From Colius striatus (lineage: Eukaryota > Chordata > Aves > Coliiformes > Coliidae): a stretch of 64,000 nt of DNA. The notes beneath the pieces are model-generated. The model was not told the origin of the DNA, did no database searches, and worked only from the letters and a program-made list of their open reading frames with translations. A program made the position numbers and the translations under genes. The stretch spans positions 28,054,501 to 28,118,500 of the forward strand of contig NC_084761.1 in assembly GCF_028858725.1 (NCBI RefSeq), written 5' to 3'. Position 1 is the stretch's first letter; each line of letters opens with the position of its first letter. This document shows, piece by piece, positions 13,201-26,900 of this stretch.

Positions 13201-14865
13201 AGGCATTTCTCTACTAAATTCTGGTTTCTCAGTGTGCTGTGATAATAAGCCTTTCAATTGTCAGCTGTATTTACTAGATGAGTCTTACTTGCTGAAATAG
13301 GGGAAAGTTTTTAAATACTGATACCAAAAATCTGATAGCATAACTTTCAATAGGTTCTATCATCTGAACATACATGATAAACTTCCATCAGCAACTTCCA
13401 AGATGAAGCCATGTATCATAAATTAAATCCCTTGATACCAATATGATGCTCAGCCTGTCAACATGCTAATAAACAGATTCTCTGAAATCAGTGTCATTCT
13501 TTGTAACTTCTCAGTGCAGCCTTCTGTATGTCAGTGTCTGCAGAGACATCAAACTCTTTTGGTTCTTGAGAGATTTAAGAATATAATTTAGTTTGGTAGA
13601 ATATATGTCTAGATAACAAAGCTGAAGTGTACAGTACTGTCAGCATGCTGCCTTGCTACCGACATTATCATGACACTTGTAAGAAAACTGCTCATGATGA
13701 CCATGCACCATCAAGACCTTTTCATACTATGGAAAACCAAAAATATCTTCCTCTCCTTTTGAAACATCATAACTTACTGCCTTTCTAATTCTTGCAGCAG
13801 TATCTTCTGCAAGTTGAGACATTTCATCTTTCATTTTTTGGATTTCCTCTTCCTTTTGTTTCTCTCCAAAGAGGGCCTAGAAAAAAAAACTTGAAATATT
13901 ACTGATAATATTTCAGTGGTGACAGAGTATCTAGCACTGAGAGAAGGAACCCCACATCTTCACTGTTCAAAAAACCTTTTTTCCTTTTTGCTTTGGAGTA
14001 ACTGACACTTCAGACTCAAAAGAAAAGAACCATGAGAACATTTGGAAATAAATGCACATGGTTGTAAACGAGAACCTCACAAGAAGTGTCAGCAAATGCC
14101 TTTTGCTATTGGGACTTATTATTGCAATTTGCAGATTTTGGCTGGGCACGGAATTGTGCAGAGGAAATCAGACCAAAAGGCAAGGCTACTCTCCAATGTT
14201 CTCATCTAGATGTTGACTGGATCCCCAGTCTCGAAAAACTTATCTACACAGGAATGCAGATAAGCAGGCACTTCTTTATTATGCAGCCCTGGGAAAACAC
14301 GGGGGTTAGCTCCTCCGTACCTGCTTCATTGTTAGTTAGCATTCTCAGGGTTTTTATACACCTCAAACAAAAGAATCACATTTGCCAACAAAAGCATGCA
14401 TAAAATGTCCATCTATTAATTTTGCCCTTTACCTTGATTGGTTCCTAACTATCATAAACTTTCCAAAATCACAGTGATTGGTCAAAAAAATATATCAGTC
14501 CCTTTGTTTTAGTAACAACTAAGGTAACAGCCAAGGTAACCTAAGGAATACATACACCAGGGTCTCCTAGCTAAGGTAACAGGTCCCTATCAGGTGTAGT
14601 ATGTAACTATTGCAGTTTGATCCTTATGTGATTCAAATGAATACTTATTTAATCTATAGGTGTTTGAGTTATTTGCAAGTGTTTAGCTAATTGATTGAAC
14701 TATTACTAGGTGATGAACAAGTGCTTAACAAGTGCTTGACTACTTATTGTGATGATAAGTTGTTAACTAAAATAATTGTGTATCTGCAACATAGGGACAA
14801 GATCTGTATTTAAAAAAGCCAACAATAACGCAAAAAAAGTTCTCTGTTAGTAAACTTAATACCTG

Positions 14866-14915
<50 letters not shown>

Positions 14916-17900
14916 TGTGTGTTCCTACATATAGCTAAGCAATTTTTTATGGTTGATATCACAGAATCATAGAATATTAGGGGTTGGAAGGGACCTTTAG
15001 AGATCATCTAGTACAACTCCCCTGCAGAAGCAGGTCAACCTAGATCAAGTCGCACAGGAACATGTCCAGGCGGGTCTTGAAGACTTCCAAGGAAGGAGAC
15101 TCCACAACCTCTCTGGGCAGCTTGTGCCAGGGCTCCCTCACCCTCACAGTGAAATAGTTTTTTCTTATGATTAAATGGAACTTTTTGTGTTCCAGCTTCA
15201 TCCCATTATCCCTTCTCCTGTTGCTAGATACCATTGAAAAAAGGGATGCCCCAATCTCCTGACACCCACCCTTTAGATATTTGTAAATGTTAAAAAGATC
15301 TCCCCTCAGTCTCCTCTTTTCTAGACTAAATAGCCCCAGTTCCTGCAGCCTTTCCTCGTATGAAAGATGTTCCAGTTCCCTGATCCTTTTGATGGCCCTG
15401 TGCTGGACTCTCTCCAGAAGTTCTCTGTCCCTCATGAGCGGAGGAGCCCAGAACTGGACACAGGACTCCAGATGAAGCTTCAGCAGGGCAGAGTAGAGGG
15501 GGAGAAGAACCTCCCTTGACCTGCTGGCTGCACTCTTCTTGGTGCATCCCAGGATGCCATTGGCCTTCCTGGCCATGAAAGCACATTGCTGGCTCATGGT
15601 CAGTTTAAATTACTTATCTCTTTGAAAACTTAAGGGAAATAAAAATTGTAAGCAACTAAGGACTGTGTAAACAGTCTCTTTCACTGTGGATAACAATGAA
15701 TCATTCGGCATAAAAGAATGGCAAGAACTACAGAAAAAAGGTGTATCAAGGAACCCTTCCTCTGGAGGATTCAAGAAAGCTACTGATTTTAAGTTCAGGT
15801 ACAGTATAATCACTTAGACCATCTTTATCCAGACACTCAACATCTTGTTTGAAATTTATGCTGTATGACAAGTCTAAGTAAGTATCACAGCTTGCTATGT
15901 TATGCATAGTACATAACGAAGCTTGGTTATGGATGCAAGTGTGCCTGTAAGAATACATAATCAAGCACTTTACAACTGCATATGATGAAATATCTAAGAA
16001 ATATCTTCATCCATTGCCTTACCTGACTTTTTTGTAGGTTAGTTTCTTCTAAGAGCTGTATGCAATCTTGGGCTTTTGCAACAGCATCATACTTCTCGCT
16101 TTCTAGATTACTGTACTTAGTCTGAAGCTCTCCAATTTGTTTCTCCAGCGTTGTTCTTTCTGTTCTCAGATGTTCAGCATCTTGGACAGTAACACGTAAC
16201 CTATAAGGCAGGAATAATTTTACTTATTTAACAATAAGCAAATTCTTAATTAAGACACTAATTCTCTCAAACTAAACTAATAGGAAGTATTTACTGCATT
16301 CCTGGTTTTCTGCTTGTTTTTAGACAGTCATTGAGTTTAATACTCATCAAGTCCTAGAAAGAAACAGAATTAAAGGAGTTAAGTCAGATCTCTAATCTCA
16401 GAAGGTCCTTAGAAGAATGTTGCTATCCTGGGATACATCAATGAAAATGTTCTATATTAAAGCAGAACAGAACAACACCAGAAGGAATAGTTTTCCTTTG
16501 TGGAGGAAATAGAATAATTGGATGTGGGCAATGAAGTTGCAGCTATTCCATTAGAACAAGAAAACCACTGGTAATTTTACAATAGCTCAGAAATTTTTAT
16601 TGTTTAATTATGGTTGTCAGTATTGTTAGGCAAGAGAAAGGGCAAGAAAGCCTCAGAGGGATCCTCAAAAAAAATCTCAGGAAGTTCCCCAAGTGCTGCT
16701 AGTTCAATAAAGTGTACAGTTCTCAATAGCGAGCACTTGGGCAGCACTTGCCTTTTCAAGCAGTCAGGCTTCTCTACTTCCTAACATGTTCGCAATAAAA
16801 CACAGACAAACATTCTATTTTTGTAGAATCAAAACCCTACCAAAAATAATAAAAACTAGCTAATTCCTTAAGACAGTCTAAAATCAACTTAAGAGCTTCC
16901 ATGATGCTTAGGCAACTGAAACTCAAGTAGAGGTAGTCACACAAGTCTGGGCAACTAATTCAACTGTTTATGATATCGTTTAATCAAAATCACTGTGTTT
17001 AACTACGTGTCATATCCTTGGAAAGCAAAGGAGGAAAATCTACAGAAAAGAACTTGACCAAGTCGTAGATCTTCCAGTAGATAATGATTGAGTTAAAGTT
17101 CTACTCCCTAGCAGGTATCCAAACTACTTTGGTAACTAGAGTTTATTATTAAGAATTGTGCTTTAATCATTTTAGGAAACAATCTTTTTTTGTATAAGGA
17201 TTGCTGAATTAACACTTGAAACCAAATCTCATTTAATATGGAAAGAAAAATTTGTATTCATCTTAGAAACAGCTAGTTTACATTCACATTTCCAAATTTC
17301 ATCATGAATGTTTTCCTTTAGAATGCCTCCTAAAGCTAACGAGAGTCAAGTAACTAGAATTTATATACTAGAATGAAAAATATGTGTCTCGTTTTTTCTT
17401 CATTACAGTCAATAAAATGAGGTGGTCTGTTTTATTGTTTTTAATATATGGAAATCAGCAGCTGTTCTGAAAGGTTGTAGAATAGAATGAGGGCAGCCAA
17501 ACCTAAGAAATCCGTACTTATAGAGCACAAGACTGCTCAAAAAACCAAAATCCAGAGTCTGAAAAAGTTAATTTCTTATCTCCCTTGCACATACCCTGTT
17601 ATTAACACCGAGGAGTCATCTTTACCTTGTTTCTAATTGTTTTATACTAGACTGCATTTGCTGCAACCGTTTGTCAGAGGCTGCTTCCCTTTGCTGGGCA
17701 GATATAATGTCTTCTTCCTAGAAAGAAGAATGTATGTATTATCCAGACATAATCTAAGCTTCCCTGAACAAAATAAAGATATACTAACACAAAACAAGCT
17801 AGAGGACAACATGCCATTAATTGAACATTACAATTCAGATAACTGAGTAGCCATTCAATTGCAACAGAAAATTATTCCTTTCCTTAGAATACCTTTCTCT

Positions 17901-20900
17901 CCAATTCACTTTGAAGCTTCTCTATCAATCTGGTCATTTCATCAATCTTCACATTTGCTGTCTGCCCATCTATTTTGGCTTGCCTGTATAAAGAAAATAG
18001 TTTGAGAGTTACATTTCAACTGTTAAAGGGGGAAAAAAAAAAAAAAAAGAGTCCATTACAACTTTTGGTTAAGTAGCTGTAAATGGCAGCCCCATTTCAT
18101 GACAGCATTCCCACAGGGCAGAAAAGGCTTTCCCTTCTCCTTCTGACTGTGGCACAGTGAAAGAGGAAAAACAAATTCATTAAACAACTGTCCTGTGGAA
18201 ATGACTTCTTAAAGAGAGCTTAACAGACATTTGTGTGTGTTTCTTAAATATCTGGGAGGACTAGGTAACCAAAAACTTTAAGTAATTTTAAGTAACTGGA
18301 GATTAATCCACCACAGATATTGAATAGAGAAATATTTCTCAGAATTAGATTTCATTTTTAAAAACAATTAGTCTAGGAATTGTAAAAAGTCATTAACCAC
18401 GTCTGAAGAATTTAAGTGACTAGGTTCTACAAGATGAAACATGAAAGGGGGGAAAAAAAAAGGCTACTTAATGAATCAGACCTCCTCAGTTGAAAAGCTT
18501 ATTGAAATGAGCAAACCTCCTATTCCTCTGACTTGGGAACTGAAAGACAGAGTCTTTCACCTGGGGTGTAATCCAATTAATCAGGCTGCATATTAGGCTA
18601 AATTTAAAGACCAATAATTGAATATACAATAAAGTTAAAAAAGAGCCAACAGATCAGATAAGCTAATGTAAACTGAACACTGATAGTCATGAAAGAAACC
18701 AGAAAATATTTAATGCTTTTAAGAATTGACTTCAAGCCCAAATTCCTTATAGAGATAATAATTGTGTTCTAAAAATAAAATACAAGAATATGTCATACTT
18801 ATAAGAAAATCTTAAGCAAAATATACATAATACTAGCAATTCTACAACACTTAATTTCAGCTTAATTAATCAGAAAAGCTAATATAATTTCTGTAGAAAG
18901 CAAAAACAAAGATAAAAACATTATTCTCAGACACAGTCCTCACTGCAGATCCAAAACTTTGATCTTCATCTGAATCTTGTGCCTTTCTCCTACAAAAGCA
19001 CTGTTAAATTTATGAGGAAATGAAATTGTTTCTCCCCAAATATTTAAAACGTACTGTAAAAACCAAACCAAACCTCAAAACCTACTATAAGAAGGCAAAA
19101 ACATAAAGGGGCCAGAAAATGCAGAATAGCTTAAGTATTAAAAACGCATTTTAATGACCACATTCAGATTGAGATAAAATTCCAAAGCAATGAATTGATT
19201 CCATAGTTACAACTTTTATTCACTGTGCAATATATCTTTAACATGATCTAGGCAAGTTGCTTCTGTTTAAAAGCTTTATGAATCTAAAATGCTGATATCC
19301 ACCCAAGCAATGCCAAGTTTCATAGTTTTATGGTTAATCTACAGGTCTTATAAAATATTTCGTTAGTATATGGACAAACTTTTTTAACACTTGCAGCTAA
19401 ACTCAACAGTTCCTGTCACTGGAGAAGATCATTTGATCACTGACTGTTAAGCATCACCCTTCTCCAGAGATGGCTGCTAGTAGTTCCTTCAAGAGAACAA
19501 TAATACAGTGAACTGAACGTTTAACTGTATACAACAGAGCTTTGAAACACTTAAGTACTAATACATGTTTTAATAAAACTCTAGCATATAAATAAGTGAA
19601 ATAAACCTCAATTCTCTACAGAAATATATCAAACATTACATTATCTTTATGCACAGTAGATTATGACCCTTTAATAGATAGCACAATAATACATAAATAG
19701 TACAGTACATTTTGTGTTGAATTTATGTTAAGATGGATGAGAAGCAGTGATTCAGTTCTCAAACATTTCTTCAGGAGGTTTTGCCCAAATTTCAGTATTT
19801 TTTTGGTAAGGTCAGCTTTTGATCTAAAGAATAAAAGCTAATATTAACTTGAAAATAACTTCCAAACTCTTCGTTTTGTCTTTTTCCCAGATTACTTGCC
19901 AAAATTCAGTCTAGCAATCTTCCTTTAGGCACAAATACTGGAGATATAGAATGACAATATCACAAAGGTGTTTAAAGTGGTTTATGGCTTCATGTGTCAA
20001 ATTGTACACTTATATTAACCTTGAACACCTAAAAATTATCATCACGCATTTATAAGCTTAGCCATATTAAAAGCTTCAAAATTACACTCACTCTAGGCCA
20101 CACAAACCTTAATTCTCTTACATGCAAGGATTTTTTTTTAACCTTATCATTCCTTTCCAGACTTGTTACGCTGTCACTGTAAATTAGCGCAAATCTATTG
20201 AAAACATCCCAAACTATTAGAATTGTACACAATAGATGCTATATGATCCATGCAAACTACATATATGGAACTATTCATTAAAGAAATGGCTGATAAAAAG
20301 TATTCCAGACTTGGAGAATCACTGCAGCAGACTAGAGCTATATAGAGCTGCAGGTATTAGCTTTGTGAGCGAACTATGTATATGTAACTTTTCATTAGAG
20401 AAATGAAAATATTGATGAAAACATTCCAGACTTGGAGAATCACTGCAGCAGTGACTTTAAAGTTATACAGAGCTGCAGGCATTAGCTTTCTGAGTGTGAC
20501 ACAGACTGGTTTTAGGACTGCAAGAACTTTTAGCTGTTCTAAGGGCAACGTGAGTGTACTCAGTGCCCACAGTTAGAGGCATCAAATTCCTCTAAGAGCC
20601 TCTTTGCCCGAAACTGAGAATGCTACAGGGAAACTAACAATGACAAAGGCTGCTCATGATAGCCACCAGCCAGATTAAACAGAGACCAAGAGACTTCCAA
20701 AAAAATGACAGCTTGAAAGGAAATACGATTGCAGGTGACAGACCTCAGAGTGATAGGTGAGCAGTGAAACTGTGTTTGACCCTGTCAGGAGTCACCCCAT
20801 GGGCATTGCTACCTCCCCCCGAGCCTCAGAGCAGCTGCCCTACCAGTCCCCAGGAGCAGCCTGCATCCAGCTGACAGTACAGGTAAAATAAATGGAGACC

Positions 20901-23900
20901 AAAGCATCAGGCTGTGTAGAAACTCAAGGGGTGCTTTCTCAGCAGGGCAGTATTAGCAGACTCCAGGAAGCTGCACAAGTGCATGTAAAGCTGGAGCACT
21001 CACACCTCCTATAGGAGTGGGGTGCAGAGGAGGCAACATATACTTCCAAAAAGGGAAGATCTCTGCACGTACTTTTAATCCATGCTTCCTGTGACAGAGT
21101 GTGCAAGATCATGGGATCAATTACAGCAGGCTATTTATAGATTTGTGTTTATTAGTATCTTGCAAATGCCCAGTACATCACAGTTTACCTTGTTACATTA
21201 ATATTTTAACTCACTGTCCATTTATGGATTAACTATATGCAGTTACCTGCTTTGATCGACTTAAGCCACATGTGGTGAGCAGTCTTGCCTAGCCAGAACA
21301 TATTAAATAAGAAATCTAGTGTTCTGCCACGAGAAAAGACAATGACTAGTCCAACTCTATGGATACTCGGATGGAAGTCTGAATTCACTCACACTTTCAC
21401 TATTTACAAAATAGCAGCTAATAAAAAAAATGCAGATATATTTGGGCACGTGTGAGTAAAAGTTCAGAGTAATATGATTCACTAGCTTTCAGTCAGTTTC
21501 ACAAACTTCTACCCAAAGCAGCAGTTTAAGCAGAAAATATGCACTTCCCTTCTGGTGCTCATCCTCATTACCATATAGACAGTTGTAGAGATCCTTGTAT
21601 CTATGCATGGCTACGAATCAAAGAGTTTGACCGTTGTGGTTGTGCCATATTCTAAATTAATTGATCAAAGTGGTATCATTAAGGATTTTCACATAACTCC
21701 AAGGATCAAGCCTAAAAAGGAGTTTCCTTTTAAAAAAATTAAATAAAATCCAAAGCAAATAATGAAATCTAATTTTGACTGAAACAAAAGGACATCATGA
21801 CATGTCATTTTGTCATTGGACAAAAATGCTCATTGGCTATTCAACTACAACCTGAATGATTTTAACTTTTTCTTGTCTGTTTTGCTTTTTTTAATAAAAA
21901 TCACTGAGAGTGATTTTGTGTCATCCTGTAATAAACTGAATGTGGATGGCATTTATTGAATATCTAAAATAGATTCAGTTCATGCTAATTGCTTTTATGC
22001 CTACTTATTACATGAGTGAATGCAAGCATGTCAATGAACGACCAAAGATTTACAGATGAATGAGATACAGCAGTAATTCAATACTAATCCCTTCTGCAAG
22101 GAACGAAATTAAAAAAAAAAAAAAAAAAGGGATATGAAAATGTTGTTCTTTCCCTTTTGATAATTCAATAGGAGCATGCACAAGCAAATTCCAAGTGATG
22201 ACTTGGGCAACGGGTACAAGCTGGAATATAAGAGGTTATAAAGAAATACAAGGAAAAATTTCTTCACTGTGAAAGTGATGGAGCACTGGAACAGGCGGCC
22301 CAGATGGGCTCCAGAGTCTCCTTCTCTGCAGACCTTCAAAACCCATCTGGACAAGTTCCTGTGTGACCTACTCTAGGTTGTCCTACTCTGGCAGGGGGTT
22401 GGACTAGATGATCTTTCGAGGCCCCTTCCAGCCCTTGAGATTCTGTTATTCTGTGACTGCAAATAATTTTTCAGACACACCCTGAATACATTAATTGTTG
22501 ATTGCTTGTCACAACATTTTCCTTCTCCACAACACACTACTTTGAAAATAGTTTTTAAATGGAAAAATCTTTGCTAAAAAAAAAAAATCAGAGGTGCTAA
22601 GAAGTCCCCCTCAAAAACTCACTTGGCAATTGTGAGCAGGTTCCAGTCCTAAATTTATGGTACAAAGTAAGTGTAAAAATAAATAGTTTAAAACGGATAC
22701 AATTCTTCTAGTGAGTAAACCATAACATACTAAAGGGAGGGTGAAAGCTTAATACTAGATGCAGCTAATTTTTATTGCTCTAACAGGAAGAAAGTTTGGA
22801 CACAACCAATCTTGAAAAAAAGATCAATTTTTGAATTGGTTAATAAATATTAAACAGTAAAGCATCTGTTCATTTACTCTAAGCCTTTATCTATTACTAT
22901 GGGTATTGAGACACAGTAACTTTAATATCTACTAATAGTACAACTAGACTCATTAAACAGATGCTAAAACTCCTGTAACGCCCAATCTTTACAGTGACAA
23001 GCACTTAGCATTACAACAGATACCAATTGCTCTTCAAGGAAAACTTGGTATGAGTTTGGAAGAGAGGACTGAGAACGTCTGACACAGCCATTCTTTCTTG
23101 GAAGGATGAAATCAGTATCAGCATGCATTCAGACGTCTTGTTTATAAATACTAGTATTACCTGCAAAAACCGAATGTATGAACACATGTGCATGCACAAA
23201 TTTTAACTTTTTTACAAACTTTAACTCTTTTACAGAAAAATGGAGATTATTTTTACCATTTTCAGGGTGACATTCCTTAAATCATGATAAAACTAAAACA
23301 TCACAGCAGTCCAACCATACTAAATATTTTAATTACAGTATCAAATTAAGTTACAATCACTAAAATCAAAGAGAAAAAAAATAAACAAAAATGTAAGTAC
23401 ATTATAAATTTTAAGCTTCATTTAAAAAATCTTATTTAAAGCTTTAGATAATGTTGTACTGAAAAATATAACTGGCTCATACTGAATTAATTTCCTCGTC
23501 ATTGGTAGCTCACAAATTCACTGTCTACTGAAATGAAATTTTAGTTTGATCTCAACCATCACTAATTAAAAGAGTTAACAGATACAGTAAACTAGCACTG
23601 AACAGACTAGGTCTGAACATTGAATAATTCAGGAAACAGCTGAACCAAACAGCACTAAGTGGAAATACGCTACCCTAACACTAATAATGTACGCATTTGT
23701 ACCAAACTTAAAAAGGCATTAACTGGAGCCATTGTTAACTACCACTACCAAGCCAGTTGGCAGTACAAACAAGGCCCACCATACAATAGCAGGTTAGAAA
23801 AGCTATAGAAAAAATATTACATAATTTTTTAGTTTGCCTGGTTGATACCTCAGTTGTTTTCGTAGCTGCTCCAGTTCCACATTCTGTTCTGCTACAGTTT

Positions 23901-26900
23901 TCAGAAACTGTTGATTGCTCTGTAAAGTAATGAGATATTTGTAATGTGCTCCTTATTGCACTAAAAAAGTTATATATTCAGGATTGTTATAGGGCATTTC
24001 TACAGAATATAATAGTATAAACATAGCTCATAAACTCTATTTAACACTGTGGCTGCTCTCCAAGTGCCAAGATTTGCATAGACTATTTTAAAAATGCAAA
24101 TGCAGTGATGTTACCTAGTCCTTTCCCTTCTCTCCCCATGTTTTGTAAGAACTTCCAGAGACGAGAGCTGTAACAGCTCAGATTTACCATCTGTATTGAT
24201 GATGGCACAATTGAAAAAAAAATTAAAGGTGCCAAGAAGAATGTAATCAATACCTAATTTTAAAAACATTGTTAAAGAACATTTGAAGACTTGACTTGCT
24301 TTGAACAGAACAGAAAAAACTGGGAAAGGGAAAAGATGGCAATATAAAAGTTACTAACAACAGAGGCATGGTGACAAAGAATGAGGTGATCTATCCTTCA
24401 CACCTATAATATTTCAAGCCAAATAGGTGTATATTTTAAAAAGAGGTCAGACATGAGGAAAAAACATTCTAGTGATGAATACAGAAGAGAGTAGACTGCC
24501 TAGCGTAGGTTAGGACTCTTTTTGCACAGAAGTTGCTCAGCCAGAATCTTCACCAAATCCTTCACCTTGATTTTTCTACTATATTGAAATTGATTGTTAA
24601 TCCTGGAAATCCTAGGCTAAAGATTAGAGACTGAGAGTCACACAGTCTAAGGATATGAATGAAGCACTAGATGAATAGAGCTCAGAAAAATTCCTGAAAA
24701 GGTCAAGGACGGTGATGCTGAAGCCAGCAGTGCCAAACGAAGAATCGATAAACATGTGGGAGAGACAGCCTACATAAGAGATCATAATTTACATATTTTT
24801 TCCTTTTGTGAAGGTGGTTTTGAATGTGTGACTGGAGTACACTCAGCAGATACTAAAATTCTGAATATAAGTTTACTACTGACTTCTTAAAGAAAGAGCT
24901 TACATAATACTACGAGCTAACCTCTGAACCACTCTGACCTGGTGTCCAGAGTTCAGGAAAAAAGCCAGTACTAACTGATTTTTGACTGGTTCCCAGAGAG
25001 TTTGCAAATCTGAGTCAAATAGTTTTATTTTCAATCAGCTACATTCTACTTTGAGGCTGCAATAGGAAAAAAACCAAAGGTTTTACTTACCAACTCTTTC
25101 TTCTCATTGGCTGTATGCAGTTGCTGAATCAACTGTTGAAAGCTTGTCAATTGATCCTAAAAAGAGAATTCAGAGCTTCTTATAGTAATTATCATCATCA
25201 AGACTATATAATTAGAGTTTCATAATCAACTGAAAACATTTTAAAAAAAGCTCTGTATACACGCTGGTGGAAATTCAGTATGCCTTCGTAGATTTTAATT
25301 AGATTGCTTTTAACTTACTACTTGAAAATGTATCTGAATTTCACTCAGTTACCAATTTCCCCCTTTCAAAACTTATACACACTTAGTATCACAATATAAA
25401 AGCATATAAGAGCAACAGTGTTGCCTTTGAAGAGCAACACAGGCTATGATGGTGTAGAGAATTTTTGCTAAGCAGGGTAGCAGAGGTGCCTTCTAATTAA
25501 ACAGCTACCAGATGAACACATTTAACCTCCCCTTTGTCACATAGGATGTCTTGTGTCCATACAAAGGAAAATTAGCATAACACTGAAAAATCACATGGCA
25601 ATTGTATTAAGAGCATAGAGAGGAAGTAAGTCCAGGAGCTGGACTATCTGCCAGAAACCTATTCTAACAACTCCCTTACTTACTATGTCTAATCCTTATC
25701 AAAATATCGTCTCTCATCTTTTCTTGCTGTCAATCCCTAATTCTAGTTGGCCTTACCTGTTTCTGCTTACCTCTGATAGCTTTTATTTTAGGTTTTGCTT
25801 TTAATGGAGGGCAGAAAATAGTTATTTACCTGAAAAGCGTCTTTCTGTGAGAGATTGGTAGCATTTAGAATAAAAGGCAGGTCAACCTCATTCTTACTAT
25901 AACAGCATTCAAATCCTTGAAGAAATTAGTTATCAATGAAAAGTGGAATCTAACCTGCCCTAAACCCTTCATGGCTATCAATGACTCTGGGTGCTCTGCT
26001 ATGTGTATGTTACCAGTAACTGACAATACAACAAAAGAAATAATCTAATGGAAGGAATAGGAACAAACAAGTTGGAACTACACATATTTATTCCTCAGAA
26101 ATAATGATGAAACTTGATGGAGTACAATAGCTGTATGGATATTTGTCCTGTTTCTCAGAAAAGAGCATCTTGCTGAGGTGAACATGATATCACAAAAGAA
26201 CAAAAGTCAGTAAAAAAACTAGTGTGTTACATAGGTGAGCCGTAAATGTGCCCACAAGGTGAGTGTACTTGGAAAATGAAAAGAACGTTAAAAAATTTGT
26301 AGCAACTCTTTACAGACTTAGAACTATCAGTAATGAGGTACATACAGTCATGAAGTTTCTATTAGTTCTTCAAACACTGAGCATCTTTATATATCTTAAC
26401 AGAATAAAACAGCTTTCATAAACTATTATTTCCTGAAAGGCCTTCCCCAGAAAAGAAACAGGCCGCTGAACACAAGCTATCATTAAAAGAATACTTTTTA
26501 ACATGTTTCTTAATTTGTTTATATATGCTCTTTACTGAATGACAACAGGAAACGGAGACCGCATTTCTCACTACCCCACTGCAATCATGCAGGCAAAATT
26601 CAAGATTCAAACACAGAAGAAAACATCAAAGATTTCCACCTTAGAATTCAGAAATCCTTAGCCACTTTTTCAGATGTTGAACTCTAATGAATATCCAATG
26701 TATGTACATGCATGTCTTGTGCATATATACATATACATGCAGTAAGACTCAGTGCATTCCCCAAGTTCCTGCCCATATATTGGAAATAAAGAACTTCTCC
26801 AATTGTAATGGTGCATTTAGGCTTCTGACACTGTGTCCCGTAACATCCTCATAGAGGTGCTCAGGCAGTGTGGATTGGATGAGGGGACAGCGAGGTGGAT

